Assembly (NCBI GenBank): GCA_001916965.1
Contig: MNTL01000052.1
Span: forward strand, 1-53,126
DNA from: Roseburia sp. CAG:10041_57
GTDB taxonomy: Bacteria; Bacillota; Clostridia; Lachnospirales; Lachnospiraceae
Direction: 5' to 3'
DNA length: 53,126 nucleotides
The translations under genes were made by a program, and so were the position numbers. Below, piece after piece: positions 26,322 through 35,545 of the stretch (its first letter is position 1; each line of letters opens with the position of its first letter). A model generated the notes under the pieces. It was not told the DNA's origin. It saw only the letters and a program-made list of their open reading frames with translations, and searched no databases.

Positions 26322-26406
26322 TGAGATATTTCATTGAAATAATTGCTAAAATAGATTATAGTTAAAGTTAAATAGGTTAAAATGAGAAAGGTATGGTCAT
26401 CGGGAT

Positions 26407-27819
26407 ATGCAGACAGATACAATCGCAGCGATTGCAACAGCAGTCAGTGATTCAGGAATAGGAATTATCAGAATCAGCGGCAGTGATGCCCTGTTGGTAG
26501 CAGATAAAGTGTATCGCTCACCTAAAAATCAAAAAAAGCTGTCACAGGCAGCAAGCCATACCATTCATTATGGATATATATATGATGAAGATGAGCTGAT
26601 TGACGAAGTTATGGTGGCAGTCATGCGTAGTCCTCACAGTTACACCACAGAAAATACAGTTGAGATCAACTGTCATGGTGGAATTCTTGTTATGAACCGT
26701 ATATTGGAAACTGTGCTGCATCATGGGGCAAGACTGGCGCAGCCGGGTGAATTTACCAAGAGAGCTTTCTTAAATGGAAGAATTGATTTGTCCAAAGCTG
26801 AGGCGGTTATGGATCTGATTCATTCTAAAAATGAATTTGCAATGAAGGCATCCGTGAATCAGTTAAAAGGTTCTGTATCTGCAAAAGTCCGCAGCTTGCG
26901 TGAAGATATTCTGTATGAAATTGCTTTTATAGAATCTGCACTGGATGATCCGGAGCATATCAGTCTGGAAGGTTATCCAGATAAGCTTATGGCAAAAACA
27001 CGGGGACTGAGTCAGGAATTAAAGAAGCTGATAGACAGTGCGGATAATGGTAAGATGTTAAAGGATGGTATTCGCACGGTTATCTTAGGTAAGCCTAATG
27101 CGGGTAAGTCCAGCCTGCTTAATGTTCTGGTAGGGGAGGATAAGGCAATTGTTACCAGTGTTGCAGGAACGACAAGAGATGTATTGGAGGAATCAATCAA
27201 ACTGCATGGAATTGGACTGAATATGATTGATACAGCTGGTATTCGTGATACAGAAGATGAAGTGGAGAAAATTGGCGTAGAAAAGGCACGTAAGTATGCA
27301 AATCAGGCGGATCTTGTTATATATGTAGTAGATTCTTCAAGAGAATTAGATGAAAATGACGAAGAAATTATTGAATTAATACGTGATAAGAAAGTAATTG
27401 TCCTTTTGAATAAAACGGATCTGGAGCCAGTAGTAACAGAAGAACAGATCAAAGATAAATTTCGTGAGATCTATGAGGGTGAAGAAAAGCATGATGACAG
27501 TCTGCATGTAATTCGTACTTCGACCAAAGATAATACGGGAATAGATGAGTTTGAGAAGACAATTCAGGATATGTTCTTTGCAGGCAGAATTGCAGTAAAT
27601 GATGATATATATATTACCAATCAGAGACATAAAGAAGCTTTGGTTGAAGCATATGACAGTCTGAAAATGGTGCAGAAGAGTCTGGAAGATGAAATGCCGG
27701 AGGATTTCTATTCTATTGATCTGATGAGTGCTTATGCTGCTCTTGGCAGAATTATAGGGGAAGAAGTTGGAGAAGATCTGGTTAATGAGATATTCTCAAA
27801 ATTCTGTATGGGGAAATAA
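26407..27819 (+). CDS. mnmE: tRNA modification GTPase MnmE
   Basis: The 470-residue MnmE works with MnmG to place the cmnm5 or nm5 group on U34 of tRNAs that read split codon boxes. An N-terminal folate-binding domain (DTIAAIATAVSDSGIGIIRISG region) comes first, then helices around a G domain with G1 GKPNAGKS at 228-235, G2/G3 (TTRDV, DTAG) and G4 NKTD. The C-terminus is FCMGK, the C-x-GK motif needed for catalysis. The ribosome site is weak. mnmG follows 20 bases later. Confidence 0.95.
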   Translation: MQTDTIAAIATAVSDSGIGIIRISGSDALLVADKVYRSPKNQKKLSQAASHTIHYGYIYDEDELIDEVMVAVMRSPHSYTTENTVEINCHGGILVMNRILETVLHHGARLAQPGEFTKRAFLNGRIDLSKAEAVMDLIHSKNEFAMKASVNQLKGSVSAKVRSLREDILYEIAFIESALDDPEHISLEGYPDKLMAKTRGLSQELKKLIDSADNGKMLKDGIRTVILGKPNAGKSSLLNVLVGEDKAIVTSVAGTTRDVLEESIKLHGIGLNMIDTAGIRDTEDEVEKIGVEKARKYANQADLVIYVVDSSRELDENDEEIIELIRDKKVIVLLNKTDLEPVVTEEQIKDKFREIYEGEEKHDDSLHVIRTSTKDNTGIDEFEKTIQDMFFAGRIAVNDDIYITNQRHKEALVEAYDSLKMVQKSLEDEMPEDFYSIDLMSAYAALGRIIGEEVGEDLVNEIFSKFCMGK

Positions 27820-27839
27820 TAAGAAAGAAGGATATAAAA

Positions 27840-29765
27840 ATGCCTGAAATTCGGGAAAAAGTTGATGTGTGTGTGATTGGTGCAGGGCATGCGGGATGTG
27901 AAGCTGCGCTGGCTTGCGCCAGAGTTGGTTTGGAGACTGTAATTTTTACAGTGAGTGTAGACAGTATTGCTCTGATGCCATGTAATCCTAATGTCGGAGG
28001 TTCCTCAAAGGGACATCTGGTAAGAGAATTGGATGCCCTTGGTGGAGAGATGGGCAAAAATATAGATAAGACTTTTATTCAATCCAAGATGTTAAATGTA
28101 TCCAAAGGACCTGCGGTACATTCTCTTCGTGCACAGGCTGATAAGGCAGAATATTCCAGAGCTATGCGTAAGGTCCTGGAAAATCAGGATCATTTGACAA
28201 TCAAACAGGCAGAGATTGTTGAGCTTCTGGCAGAGGAGCTGGAGACACCTAATGGTCTTGCAACGAAGAAAATTACAGGTGTGAAGACTTATACCGGCGC
28301 AATCTATGAAGCAAAAGCTGTTATTTTGTGTACAGGTACTTATCTTAAAGCAAGATGTCTGTGTGGAGAAGCAATTACTTATACAGGTCCAAATGGTTTG
28401 CAGCCTGCTAATTATCTGACAGATTCATTAAAGAGTCTGGGTGTGGAAATGCGTCGTTTCAAGACTGGTACACCAGCCAGAATGGATAAGCGTTCTATTG
28501 ATTTCAGTAAGATGGAAGAGCAGTTTGGCGATGAAAGAGTTGTGCCTTTTTCCTTCTCTACTAATCCGGAGGATGTACAGATTGAACAGGCTTCCTGCTG
28601 GCTGACCTACACAAATGAAAAGACGCATGAGATCATCCGTAATAATCTGGACAGATCGCCTATTTATGCGGGTGTTATTGAGGGAACAGGTCCAAGATAT
28701 TGCCCATCTATAGAAGATAAGGTTGTTAAGTTCGCAGATAAAGAGAGACATCAGGTATTTATAGAACCTGAAGGATTGCATACAAATGAAATGTATATCG
28801 GGGGCATGAGTTCTTCTCTGCCTGAGGATGTTCAGCTGGCAATGTATCGTACTGTTCCAGGATTGGAGCATTGCAAGATGGTTCGTAATGCGTATGCGAT
28901 TGAGTATGATTGTATTAATCCGGGACAGTTATATCCTACCTTGCAGTTTAAGGCAATTCAGGGGCTTTTCAGTGCAGGACAGTTTAATGGAAGCAGTGGA
29001 TATGAGGAAGCAGCAGCGCAGGGGATTCTGGCAGGAATCAATGCAAGTCTCTTTGTACGCGACAGGGAGCAGATTGTTTTGGATCGTTCTCAGGCTTATC
29101 TGGGAGTACTGGTAGATGATTTGGTTACGAAGGAGAATTTCGAACCATATCGTATGATGACCTCAAGAGCAGAATATCGCCTTTTGCTGCGTCAGGACAA
29201 TGCGGATTTGAGATTGCGTGAGATTGGATATCAGGTAGGCTTGATATCTCAGGAGCAGTATGATGCGCTTTTGAAGAAAAAGGCGCAGATCGAGGAAGAG
29301 ATTACACGTCTTGAGAATACCAAAGTCGGTGCAAATAAGGAAATGCAGCATTTCCTGGAAAGCAAGGGAAGCTCTGGTCTACATACAGCTGCTTCTCTGG
29401 CTGAGTTAATCAGTCGTCCAGAGTTGTCCTATGAAGCGATTGCTGAGATTGATCCTGAGCGTAAGCCTTTGGATGAGGCGGTCATTGAGCAGATCAATAT
29501 TAATATCAAGTATGATGGCTATATCAAACGCCAGCTTAAACAGGTAGAACAGTATAAGAAGATGGAAAAGAAGAAGATTCCTGTTGACATCGACTATGAT
29601 GATGTGAAGAGTCTTCGTCTTGAGGCAAGACAGAAGCTGAAGCAGTTCCAGCCTGTAAGTGTTGGTCAGGCTTCAAGAATCAGCGGAGTAAGTCCTGCGG
29701 ATATTTCTGTTTTGCTGGTTTATCTGGAACATTTTCATGCAGCGAATGCTGCTCATAACGAATAA
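27840..29765 (+). CDS. mnmG: tRNA uridine-5-carboxymethylaminomethyl modification enzyme MnmG
   Basis: A 641-residue FAD enzyme and partner of MnmE. The dinucleotide-binding loop is VIGAGHAGCEAALA near residue 13, followed by the family motif CNPNVGGSSKGHLVRELDALGG, split here as CNPNVGGSSKG and HLVRELDALGG. The SSGYEEAAAQGILAG motif binds FAD, and a helical C-terminal domain contacts MnmE. Length is standard. It is placed between mnmE and rsmG as in most Firmicutes. Confidence 0.96.
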   Translation: MPEIREKVDVCVIGAGHAGCEAALACARVGLETVIFTVSVDSIALMPCNPNVGGSSKGHLVRELDALGGEMGKNIDKTFIQSKMLNVSKGPAVHSLRAQADKAEYSRAMRKVLENQDHLTIKQAEIVELLAEELETPNGLATKKITGVKTYTGAIYEAKAVILCTGTYLKARCLCGEAITYTGPNGLQPANYLTDSLKSLGVEMRRFKTGTPARMDKRSIDFSKMEEQFGDERVVPFSFSTNPEDVQIEQASCWLTYTNEKTHEIIRNNLDRSPIYAGVIEGTGPRYCPSIEDKVVKFADKERHQVFIEPEGLHTNEMYIGGMSSSLPEDVQLAMYRTVPGLEHCKMVRNAYAIEYDCINPGQLYPTLQFKAIQGLFSAGQFNGSSGYEEAAAQGILAGINASLFVRDREQIVLDRSQAYLGVLVDDLVTKENFEPYRMMTSRAEYRLLLRQDNADLRLREIGYQVGLISQEQYDALLKKKAQIEEEITRLENTKVGANKEMQHFLESKGSSGLHTAASLAELISRPELSYEAIAEIDPERKPLDEAVIEQININIKYDGYIKRQLKQVEQYKKMEKKKIPVDIDYDDVKSLRLEARQKLKQFQPVSVGQASRISGVSPADISVLLVYLEHFHAANAAHNE

Positions 29766-29767
29766 GG

Positions 29768-30508
29768 ATGAATATGAGTGATAATACAAATTTAGATATT
29801 TCTATTTTAGAACGTGCAGTAGCAGGCTTTGATCTTGTACTGACAGATACACAAAAACAGTCATTTCTTACCTATTATCAGTTACTGATTGAGTGGAATT
29901 CTTTTATGAATCTTACAGCAATTACTGATTTTGAAGAAGTCTGTATGAAACATTTCGCAGATAGTCTGTCTTTGTGCCAGGCAATTGACTGTACGAAACC
30001 GATGAAGGTCATAGATATTGGAACAGGAGCAGGATTTCCAGGAATTCCATTAAAGATCATGTATCCTGATATGGATATTGTATTGTTGGATTCTCTTGGA
30101 AAAAGAGTCAAATTCTTAAATGAGGTTATCAGTACTCTTCACTTAGATAAAATTACAGCAATCCATGGCAGGGCTGAGGACTTTGCAAAACCTGGAAGTA
30201 TGAGAGAAAGCTTTGATTTATGTGTATCACGTGCTGTAGCAAATCTATCTACTTTATCGGAGTATTGTCTTCCTTATGTAAAGGTAGGCGGACACTTTAT
30301 TTCTTATAAATCCGAGAAAATCAATGAAGAGAGTATTGCAGCGAAGCATGCGATTGGATTACTGGGAGGCAAGGTTACTGGACAAAGGGAATTCATGCTA
30401 CCTGAATCAGATATTTACAGAAATCTTTTTATCATAGATAAAGTAAAAGAGACACCGAAGAAATATCCTCGTAAAGCAGGTCTGCCTGCCAGGGAGCCAT
30501 TGGCATGA
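29768..30508 (+). CDS. rsmG: 16S rRNA m7G527 methyltransferase RsmG
   Basis: A 246-residue SAM-dependent methyltransferase that modifies G527 of 16S rRNA; its loss gives low-level streptomycin resistance. The SAM site is VIDIGTGAGFPGIPLKI, and the downstream VSRAVANLSTLSEYCLP is typical. It starts two bases after the mnmG stop. Its last bases overlap the kinase gene (ATGA), so the two-component pair is translationally linked to this housekeeping operon. Confidence 0.95.
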   Translation: MNMSDNTNLDISILERAVAGFDLVLTDTQKQSFLTYYQLLIEWNSFMNLTAITDFEEVCMKHFADSLSLCQAIDCTKPMKVIDIGTGAGFPGIPLKIMYPDMDIVLLDSLGKRVKFLNEVISTLHLDKITAIHGRAEDFAKPGSMRESFDLCVSRAVANLSTLSEYCLPYVKVGGHFISYKSEKINEESIAAKHAIGLLGGKVTGQREFMLPESDIYRNLFIIDKVKETPKKYPRKAGLPAREPLA

Positions 30509-31149
30509 TAAAAGATAAGAATAATATGTCTTACGCAGATTTTCTTATGCTTCAGGAGACAGAAAGAAGTCGTATTGCAGAAGATCTGCATGATACTACA
30601 GTGCAGGAATTAGTTGCATTATCTCAGAAGCTGGATTTAGCGAATCTGTATTTTGACAAAGATGTCACACAGGCAAGACTGGAATTGATTTCTGCGAAAA
30701 AGCAAATTAAAGATATCATTGAGGATATCAGAAATACGATTTATGATCTCAGACCAATGTCTTTTGATGATTTTGGTTGGGATGCATCTATTGAAAGATT
30801 ACATAGAGATGTTGACCAGAAAAGCGATATGAATGTTACATTTGATATTGATTCCATAAATTCTGTTGATAATGTGATTCAGATTACAGTATATAGAATT
30901 CTACGGGAAGCTGTAACGAATGTCTATAAACATGCAAAAGCTTCCAGGCTTTATGTAACATTACATATTCAAAATAAAGAGATATATCTGGAAATACGCG
31001 ATGATGGTATTGGTATACAGTCAGATATAAAAGAAAATCATTTTGGTATGCAGTTTATGAGGGAAAAGGTAAAGCTTCTGAATGGAAGTATGGCAGTTGA
31101 TACAGGCAATACGGGAACTACAGTTATTGTTACAATTCCTATTGGTTAA
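30505..31149 (+). CDS. Soluble HisKA_3 sensor histidine kinase
   Basis: A 214-residue histidine kinase of the DegS/NarX type reduced to its catalytic core. The dimerisation helix holds the phospho-acceptor His29 (AEDLHDTTVQEL). The ATPase part has an N box (REAVTNVYKHAKAS), the Asp box (IRDDGIGI) and FGMQFMREKVKLLNG. No membrane segment or recognisable sensor domain is present, so the signal must be cytoplasmic or come through a partner. It overlaps rsmG by four bases and is followed 40 bases later by its likely regulator. The regulon is unknown. Confidence 0.9.
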   Translation: MIKDKNNMSYADFLMLQETERSRIAEDLHDTTVQELVALSQKLDLANLYFDKDVTQARLELISAKKQIKDIIEDIRNTIYDLRPMSFDDFGWDASIERLHRDVDQKSDMNVTFDIDSINSVDNVIQITVYRILREAVTNVYKHAKASRLYVTLHIQNKEIYLEIRDDGIGIQSDIKENHFGMQFMREKVKLLNGSMAVDTGNTGTTVIVTIPIG

Positions 31150-31189
31150 ATATATGGGTGGAGCGTCAAATTAATAGAAAGGGTACATA

Positions 31190-31837
31190 ATGAGTATGAT
31201 TCGAGTTCTAATAGCAGATGATCACAAAATGGTTCGTGAGGGATTAAGACGTATACTTGAATTTGATGGAGAGATTCAGGTTATTGATGAAGCAGACAAT
31301 GGGGAGGAGTGTATCAATAAAATCCGCTCCAGTAAACCGGATATTGTTTTATTGGATATTAATATGCCGGTTATGAATGGTATAGAAGCACTCCAGGAGA
31401 TTAGAAAAAAGAAATTAAAGACCAAGGTTATTATTCTTACTGTTCATAACGAGATTGAATATTTATTAAGAGCTGTTGATATTGGAATAGATGGTTACGT
31501 CCTTAAAGATTCTGATGCACATGAATTAATAAGAGCAGTGACATCTGTATATGAAGGAGATAAATTTATTCAACCAAGTTTGATTCCGCTTTTGAATTCA
31601 AAATTAATTGCCAGAGATTTGGATGCAGAAAGATTAGAACAGTTATCCAAGAGAGAAATAGAAGTATTGAAGTTGGTTGCAGTAGGTATGTTTAATAAAG
31701 AAATTGGAGTAGAATTAGGAATAAGTGAACGTACTGTAAAAAATCATCTTTCAAGTATTTTTAAAAAGATTGATTCCAGTGATAGAACACAGGCAGCGGT
31801 CTTTGCCATTAGAAATGGACTCGTTGATATAAAATAA
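31190..31837 (+). CDS. NarL/FixJ-type response regulator
   Basis: A 215-residue transcription factor. The receiver domain has the acidic pair Asp10-Asp11, phospho-acceptor Asp56 (IVLLDINMPVMNG), a Thr in ILTVHN and the Lys of YVLKDS. The C-terminal LuxR-type helix-turn-helix covers about 150-210 (LSKREIEVLKLVAVGMFNKEI, given here as LSKREIEVL and GMFNKEIGVELGIS). It is the likely partner of the upstream kinase. A palindromic repeat begins just after its stop. Confidence 0.92.
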   Translation: MSMIRVLIADDHKMVREGLRRILEFDGEIQVIDEADNGEECINKIRSSKPDIVLLDINMPVMNGIEALQEIRKKKLKTKVIILTVHNEIEYLLRAVDIGIDGYVLKDSDAHELIRAVTSVYEGDKFIQPSLIPLLNSKLIARDLDAERLEQLSKREIEVLKLVAVGMFNKEIGVELGISERTVKNHLSSIFKKIDSSDRTQAAVFAIRNGLVDIK

Positions 31838-31839
31838 TG

Positions 31840-31983
31840 GTAACTATTCAGAACCCCCATGCGCAAAATCGCTGTTTTACTGCTTTTCTTTTGCTTATGT
31901 GGTTACTTCGCCATATAAATTAAGTCAAATATGCTTGTCAACAAGCATATTCTGCCTTAATTTGCATGGCTCTGAATAGTTAC
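31840..31983. repeat. Palindromic intergenic repeat (copy B)
   Basis: A 144-base element with near-perfect inverted ends: GTAACTATTCAGAACC at the left and GGCTCTGAATAGTTAC at the right. Inner palindromes AATTAAG/CTTAATT and AATATGCTTG/CAAGCATATT let it fold into a cruciform or RNA hairpin. About 45 bases at the left end match the element at 691-735. It has no ORF and looks like a MITE or REP-type dispersed sequence. It sits between the response-regulator gene and parS. Confidence 0.85.
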
Positions 31984-32035
31984 AAATAATGAAGATGTGA
32001 AGGCATGGTATAACAATATTATACTGTGCCTTTTA

Positions 32036-32051
32036 TGTTTCACGTGAAACA
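32036..32051. promoter_or_regulatory. parS site 1
   Basis: TGTTTCACGTGAAACA, an exact match to the bacterial parS consensus and a perfect palindrome. It is bound by ParB, whose gene lies about 950 bases downstream. Confidence 0.96.
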
Positions 32052-32073
32052 TTTTTAAGGATAAAGTATGGAA

Positions 32074-32089
32074 TGTTTCACGTGAAACA
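32074..32089. promoter_or_regulatory. parS site 2
   Basis: A second exact parS consensus, 38 bases from the first centre to centre, upstream of parA. Tandem sites help load ParB clamps and SMC near the origin and may repress parAB. Confidence 0.96.
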
Positions 32090-32224
32090 TAAAGCGTCAA
32101 CATAAAAACTTATTTTACATAATTAAGTAGAAAATTCCTAGCATCTGATTTACTTTAGTGATATAATCATAAGAGAATGAAAATGTATGAAAAGTTGCAG
32201 CAAAAGAAAGGAATACAGTAGATA

Positions 32225-32992
32225 ATGGGAAGAATCATAGCAATTGCTAATCAGAAGGGTGGAGTTGGTAAAACTACTACGTCTATCAACTTATCTTCGT
32301 GTATTGCAGCAAAAGGTAAGAAAGTATTGGTTGTTGATATCGATCCACAGGGAAATACCACCAGTGGATATGGTATTGAAAAGAATGATCTGGATAACAC
32401 CATATATGAACTGATGCTGGGAGATTGTTCTATTGAAGACTGTATTATTAAAGATGTAATAGAAAATATATCTATATTACCATCAAATGTAAATTTAGCA
32501 GCAGCAGAAATAGAATTAATAGGTGTAGATAAAAAAGAGTATATTTTGAAGAATGAGATAGATTGGGTCAAAGACAGATATGATTATATCATTATTGATT
32601 GTCCCCCTTCATTAAGTTTACTTACAGTAAATGCAATGACTACAGCTGATTCTGTGTTAGTACCGATTCAATGTGAGTATTATGCATTGGAAGGTTTGAG
32701 TCAGTTGATTCATACAGTTAATTTGGTAAAAGAAAGACTGAACCCTAATCTGGAAATGGAAGGGGTTGTATTTACCATGTATGATTCAAGAACAAATCTA
32801 TCTGCACAAGTGGTAGAAAATGTAAAGAGTCATTTGAATCAGAAGGTCTATCGTACGGTAATTCCAAGAAATATCAGATTAGCAGAGGCACCGAGTTATG
32901 GACAGCCTATAAATATATATGATCCGAAATCTGCAGGAGCAGAGAGTTATCTGGCTTTGGCAGAAGAAGTAATAGATAGAAAAGGAGAATAA
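32225..32992 (+). CDS. parA: Chromosome-partitioning ATPase ParA (Soj)
   Basis: A 255-residue ParA/MinD-type ATPase. The deviant Walker A is KGGVGKTT at about 11-18, the second motif is VDIDPQGNTTSG, and the third is YIIIDCPPSLSLLT. Soj binds DNA nonspecifically and works with ParB-parS in origin segregation. In Bacillus subtilis it also controls DnaA. Two parS sites lie 140-190 bases upstream, and parB starts three bases after its stop. Confidence 0.96.
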   Translation: MGRIIAIANQKGGVGKTTTSINLSSCIAAKGKKVLVVDIDPQGNTTSGYGIEKNDLDNTIYELMLGDCSIEDCIIKDVIENISILPSNVNLAAAEIELIGVDKKEYILKNEIDWVKDRYDYIIIDCPPSLSLLTVNAMTTADSVLVPIQCEYYALEGLSQLIHTVNLVKERLNPNLEMEGVVFTMYDSRTNLSAQVVENVKSHLNQKVYRTVIPRNIRLAEAPSYGQPINIYDPKSAGAESYLALAEEVIDRKGE

Positions 32993-32995
32993 TAG

Positions 32996-33871
32996 ATGGC
33001 TGCAAGAGGATTAGGTAAAGGTCTGGATGCATTAATTCCGGCAGGAGATAAGAAAATAACCAAGGAAGAAAATACAAAAGGTGCTGAAACAGTTGTAAAA
33101 ATTACAAAAGTCGAGCCAAATAGAAGCCAGCCGAGAAAGAATTTTGATGAAGATGCATTACAGGAGCTGGCAGATTCTATCAAACAGTTTGGGCTTTTGC
33201 AGCCTATTCTGGTACAGGACAAAGGCGAATACTATGAAATTATAGCAGGGGAACGTAGATGGCGCGCAGCAAAATTAGCCGGCTTGAAAGAAGTACCTGT
33301 TATTATCCGTAATTATTCCAGTCAGGAAATTGTAGAAATATCTCTGATTGAAAATATACAAAGAGAAGACCTGAATCCCATAGAAGAAGCACAGGCGTAT
33401 AAGAGATTACTGACAGAATTTAATTTAAAACAGGATGAAGTTGCAGAAAGAGTATCAAAGAGTAGAACTGCTGTAACGAATAGTATGAGACTGCTGAAGC
33501 TGTGCGATGGTGTACAGCAGATGATTATAGACGATATGTTGTCAACAGGACATGCAAGAGCGTTGATTCCTATAGAAGATCCTGAACTTCAGCTTCAGTT
33601 GGCACAGAGAATATTTGATGAAAAATTAAGTGTTCGTGAAGTGGAAAAGCTGGTAAAAAGTATATTAAAACCTGCTGAGGAAAAGCCTAAAAAGGAAGAA
33701 ATACCGCAGAGTCTCATGTATATATATCAGAACATTGAAAATAAATTGAAAGATAAATTAAGCCGAAAGGTGGCAATATCACCGAAAGGGAAAAACGGTT
33801 CCGGAAAGATCGAAATAGAATTCTATTCTAATGATGATCTGGAGAAACTGATAGAAATACTTTCAAAATAA
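32996..33871 (+). CDS. parB: Chromosome-partitioning protein ParB (Spo0J)
   Basis: A 291-residue CTP-dependent DNA clamp. The N-terminal part has the CTPase motif GERRWRAAKLAG, followed by ENIQREDLNPIEEA. A helix-turn-helix around 140-170 (QDEVAERVSKSRTAVTNSMRL, given here as QDEVAERVSKSR and TAVTNSMRLL) reads parS. The last 45 residues form the dimer domain. It loads at the two parS sites and spreads along origin DNA. Confidence 0.96.
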   Translation: MAARGLGKGLDALIPAGDKKITKEENTKGAETVVKITKVEPNRSQPRKNFDEDALQELADSIKQFGLLQPILVQDKGEYYEIIAGERRWRAAKLAGLKEVPVIIRNYSSQEIVEISLIENIQREDLNPIEEAQAYKRLLTEFNLKQDEVAERVSKSRTAVTNSMRLLKLCDGVQQMIIDDMLSTGHARALIPIEDPELQLQLAQRIFDEKLSVREVEKLVKSILKPAEEKPKKEEIPQSLMYIYQNIENKLKDKLSRKVAISPKGKNGSGKIEIEFYSNDDLEKLIEILSK

Positions 33872-33887
33872 ATAAAGGGAGAAACGA

Positions 33888-34421
33888 ATGAATAGCAATT
33901 TTTTAAGCAAAATAGGGTTGTCTAATTTTGATATAGGATATTTATTTCTGATATTATTTATTGTAGCGATTGTTTTACTGGTTTTATTAATAGTTGCTCT
34001 GGTACAGATTCATTCTTTCAAAAATAAGTATCAAAAATTCATGCAGGGAAAGAATGCAAGCAGCTTGGAAAAAGATATTATGTCCTTATATGAGGATAAT
34101 GTCTTTATCAAATCCAGTATGGAAAAGAATAAAAAAGATATTGAAGAATTATTTACCAAGCACCAGACAGCATTTCAAAAATTAGGTCTTGTAAAATATG
34201 ATGCATTTAAGGAAATGGGTGGAAAGCTCAGTTTTACATTGGCTTTACTGGATGAGAACAATAATGGCTTTTTAATGAATTCTGTACATAGCAGTGACGG
34301 TTGTTATTCATATACGAAACGTGTAAAAAATGGGGATTCCGAGATTGCTCTGAGTAATGAAGAAAAGGTTGCAATAGAAAGAGCAATGAAAGGAACGGCA
34401 TCAAACCCGGACGCAGAGTAA
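33888..34421 (+). CDS. DUF4446 membrane protein
   Basis: A 177-residue protein recognised as DUF4446, a Firmicutes family of unknown function usually found beside parB. It has one membrane helix at about 18-44, then a charged helical segment that may form a coiled coil. The globular end contains the conserved VKYDAFKEMGGKLSFTLALLD, given here as VKYDAFKEMGGKLSF and TLALLDENNNG. It starts 17 bases after parB and precedes the HD-GYP gene by 20 bases, so the four genes likely share a transcript. Confidence 0.87.
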   Translation: MNSNFLSKIGLSNFDIGYLFLILFIVAIVLLVLLIVALVQIHSFKNKYQKFMQGKNASSLEKDIMSLYEDNVFIKSSMEKNKKDIEELFTKHQTAFQKLGLVKYDAFKEMGGKLSFTLALLDENNNGFLMNSVHSSDGCYSYTKRVKNGDSEIALSNEEKVAIERAMKGTASNPDAE

Positions 34422-34441
34422 TATAATAAAGGGGGATTTTT

Positions 34442-35509
34442 ATGAAATTAGTAACAGTTGAAGACTTAAAAGTAGGAGATATTCTGGCAAAGGATGTGTT
34501 GCTGGAGGATTTTACAGTATTACTGAGTAAAGGGACAGTAATCAAAGAAGAATATATCAATAAACTAAGAGATTTATCTATAGTTACGGTATATATTGAA
34601 GATAATAAAGAACAGGCATCGAGAATCTCATTACAGGAGATTACAATATTAAAAGACGATGTAGAAGTAAAGATAAAAAACAAGGTAAAAGAAATATTAG
34701 AACTGCATGTATATCAACAGACTGAAGGATTACAGGAAATTGCAAAAACCGCGCAGAATATTATTTCCGATATATTGGAAGAAGATGCAGTGGTAGAGCG
34801 TGTCTATGATATTAAAGAAAGAAGTGCAGATATCTATGAGCATTCACTTAGCATTTGTACAATAGCCACGCTGGTTGCTTTAAAACTGGAAATGTCTGAA
34901 AAAGATGTATATGACATAAGCGTCAGTTCATTACTTCATGATCTGGGATTACGTTACCTGGTAGTTCGGTATGAGAATCAGGATATTCATCTTCTGCCTA
35001 ATAAAGACCAGGAAGAATATAAGAAGCATCCTATCTATGGTTATACAGCAGTAAAGGGTGAAGACTGGATATCAGATAATGCAAAGGATATCATACTCAA
35101 TCACCATGAGCATAAGGATGGATCAGGCTATCCACTGGGAACAGATATTGTATCAAGGCAATGCCAGATTGTTGGAGTATGTGATGAATTTGATGAATGG
35201 ATCTGTGGTATTGGTAAAGTAAGAGTAAGAGTCCATGAAGCAATCAACTGCATACGTAACTATAGTGGAATATGGTATGATGAAGAAATCGTACGTACGT
35301 TCCTTCAATTGATTGCAGTATATCCTGTAGGATCAAAGGTAAAGACAAATGAAGGAGAACTGGCAATTGTCATGAGACAGAATCCTCATTTCCCCGAAAG
35401 ACCTGTACTTCGTGTTATTGAAGATAAATTCGGACAACCTGTAACGAAAGAGAAAATTATTGATTTGGTAAAAACTACTTCCGTAGTTATTCAGGAAGTA
35501 GTAAAATAA
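34442..35509 (+). CDS. HD-GYP domain phosphodiesterase
   Basis: A 355-residue protein. The N-terminal part (about 1-110) resembles the DUF3391-type segment that precedes many HD-GYP domains (VEDLKVGDILAKDVLLEDF). The catalytic domain has EHSLSICT, HDLGLRY, a paired HHEHKDGSGYP and a later DEFD acidic set. HD-GYP enzymes cut cyclic di-GMP or cGAMP, and the full GYP signature suggests activity. There is no membrane helix or sensor domain. It lies after the DUF4446 gene and 36 bases before serS. Confidence 0.88.
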   Translation: MKLVTVEDLKVGDILAKDVLLEDFTVLLSKGTVIKEEYINKLRDLSIVTVYIEDNKEQASRISLQEITILKDDVEVKIKNKVKEILELHVYQQTEGLQEIAKTAQNIISDILEEDAVVERVYDIKERSADIYEHSLSICTIATLVALKLEMSEKDVYDISVSSLLHDLGLRYLVVRYENQDIHLLPNKDQEEYKKHPIYGYTAVKGEDWISDNAKDIILNHHEHKDGSGYPLGTDIVSRQCQIVGVCDEFDEWICGIGKVRVRVHEAINCIRNYSGIWYDEEIVRTFLQLIAVYPVGSKVKTNEGELAIVMRQNPHFPERPVLRVIEDKFGQPVTKEKIIDLVKTTSVVIQEVVK

Positions 35510-35545
35510 AATACTTGTAAAGGAAAAATATTAGGAGGTTTAACA

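Noticed and set aside
35510..35545. T-box riboswitch ahead of serS
   Set aside because: The gap after the HD-GYP gene is only 36 bases, too short for a T-box leader.
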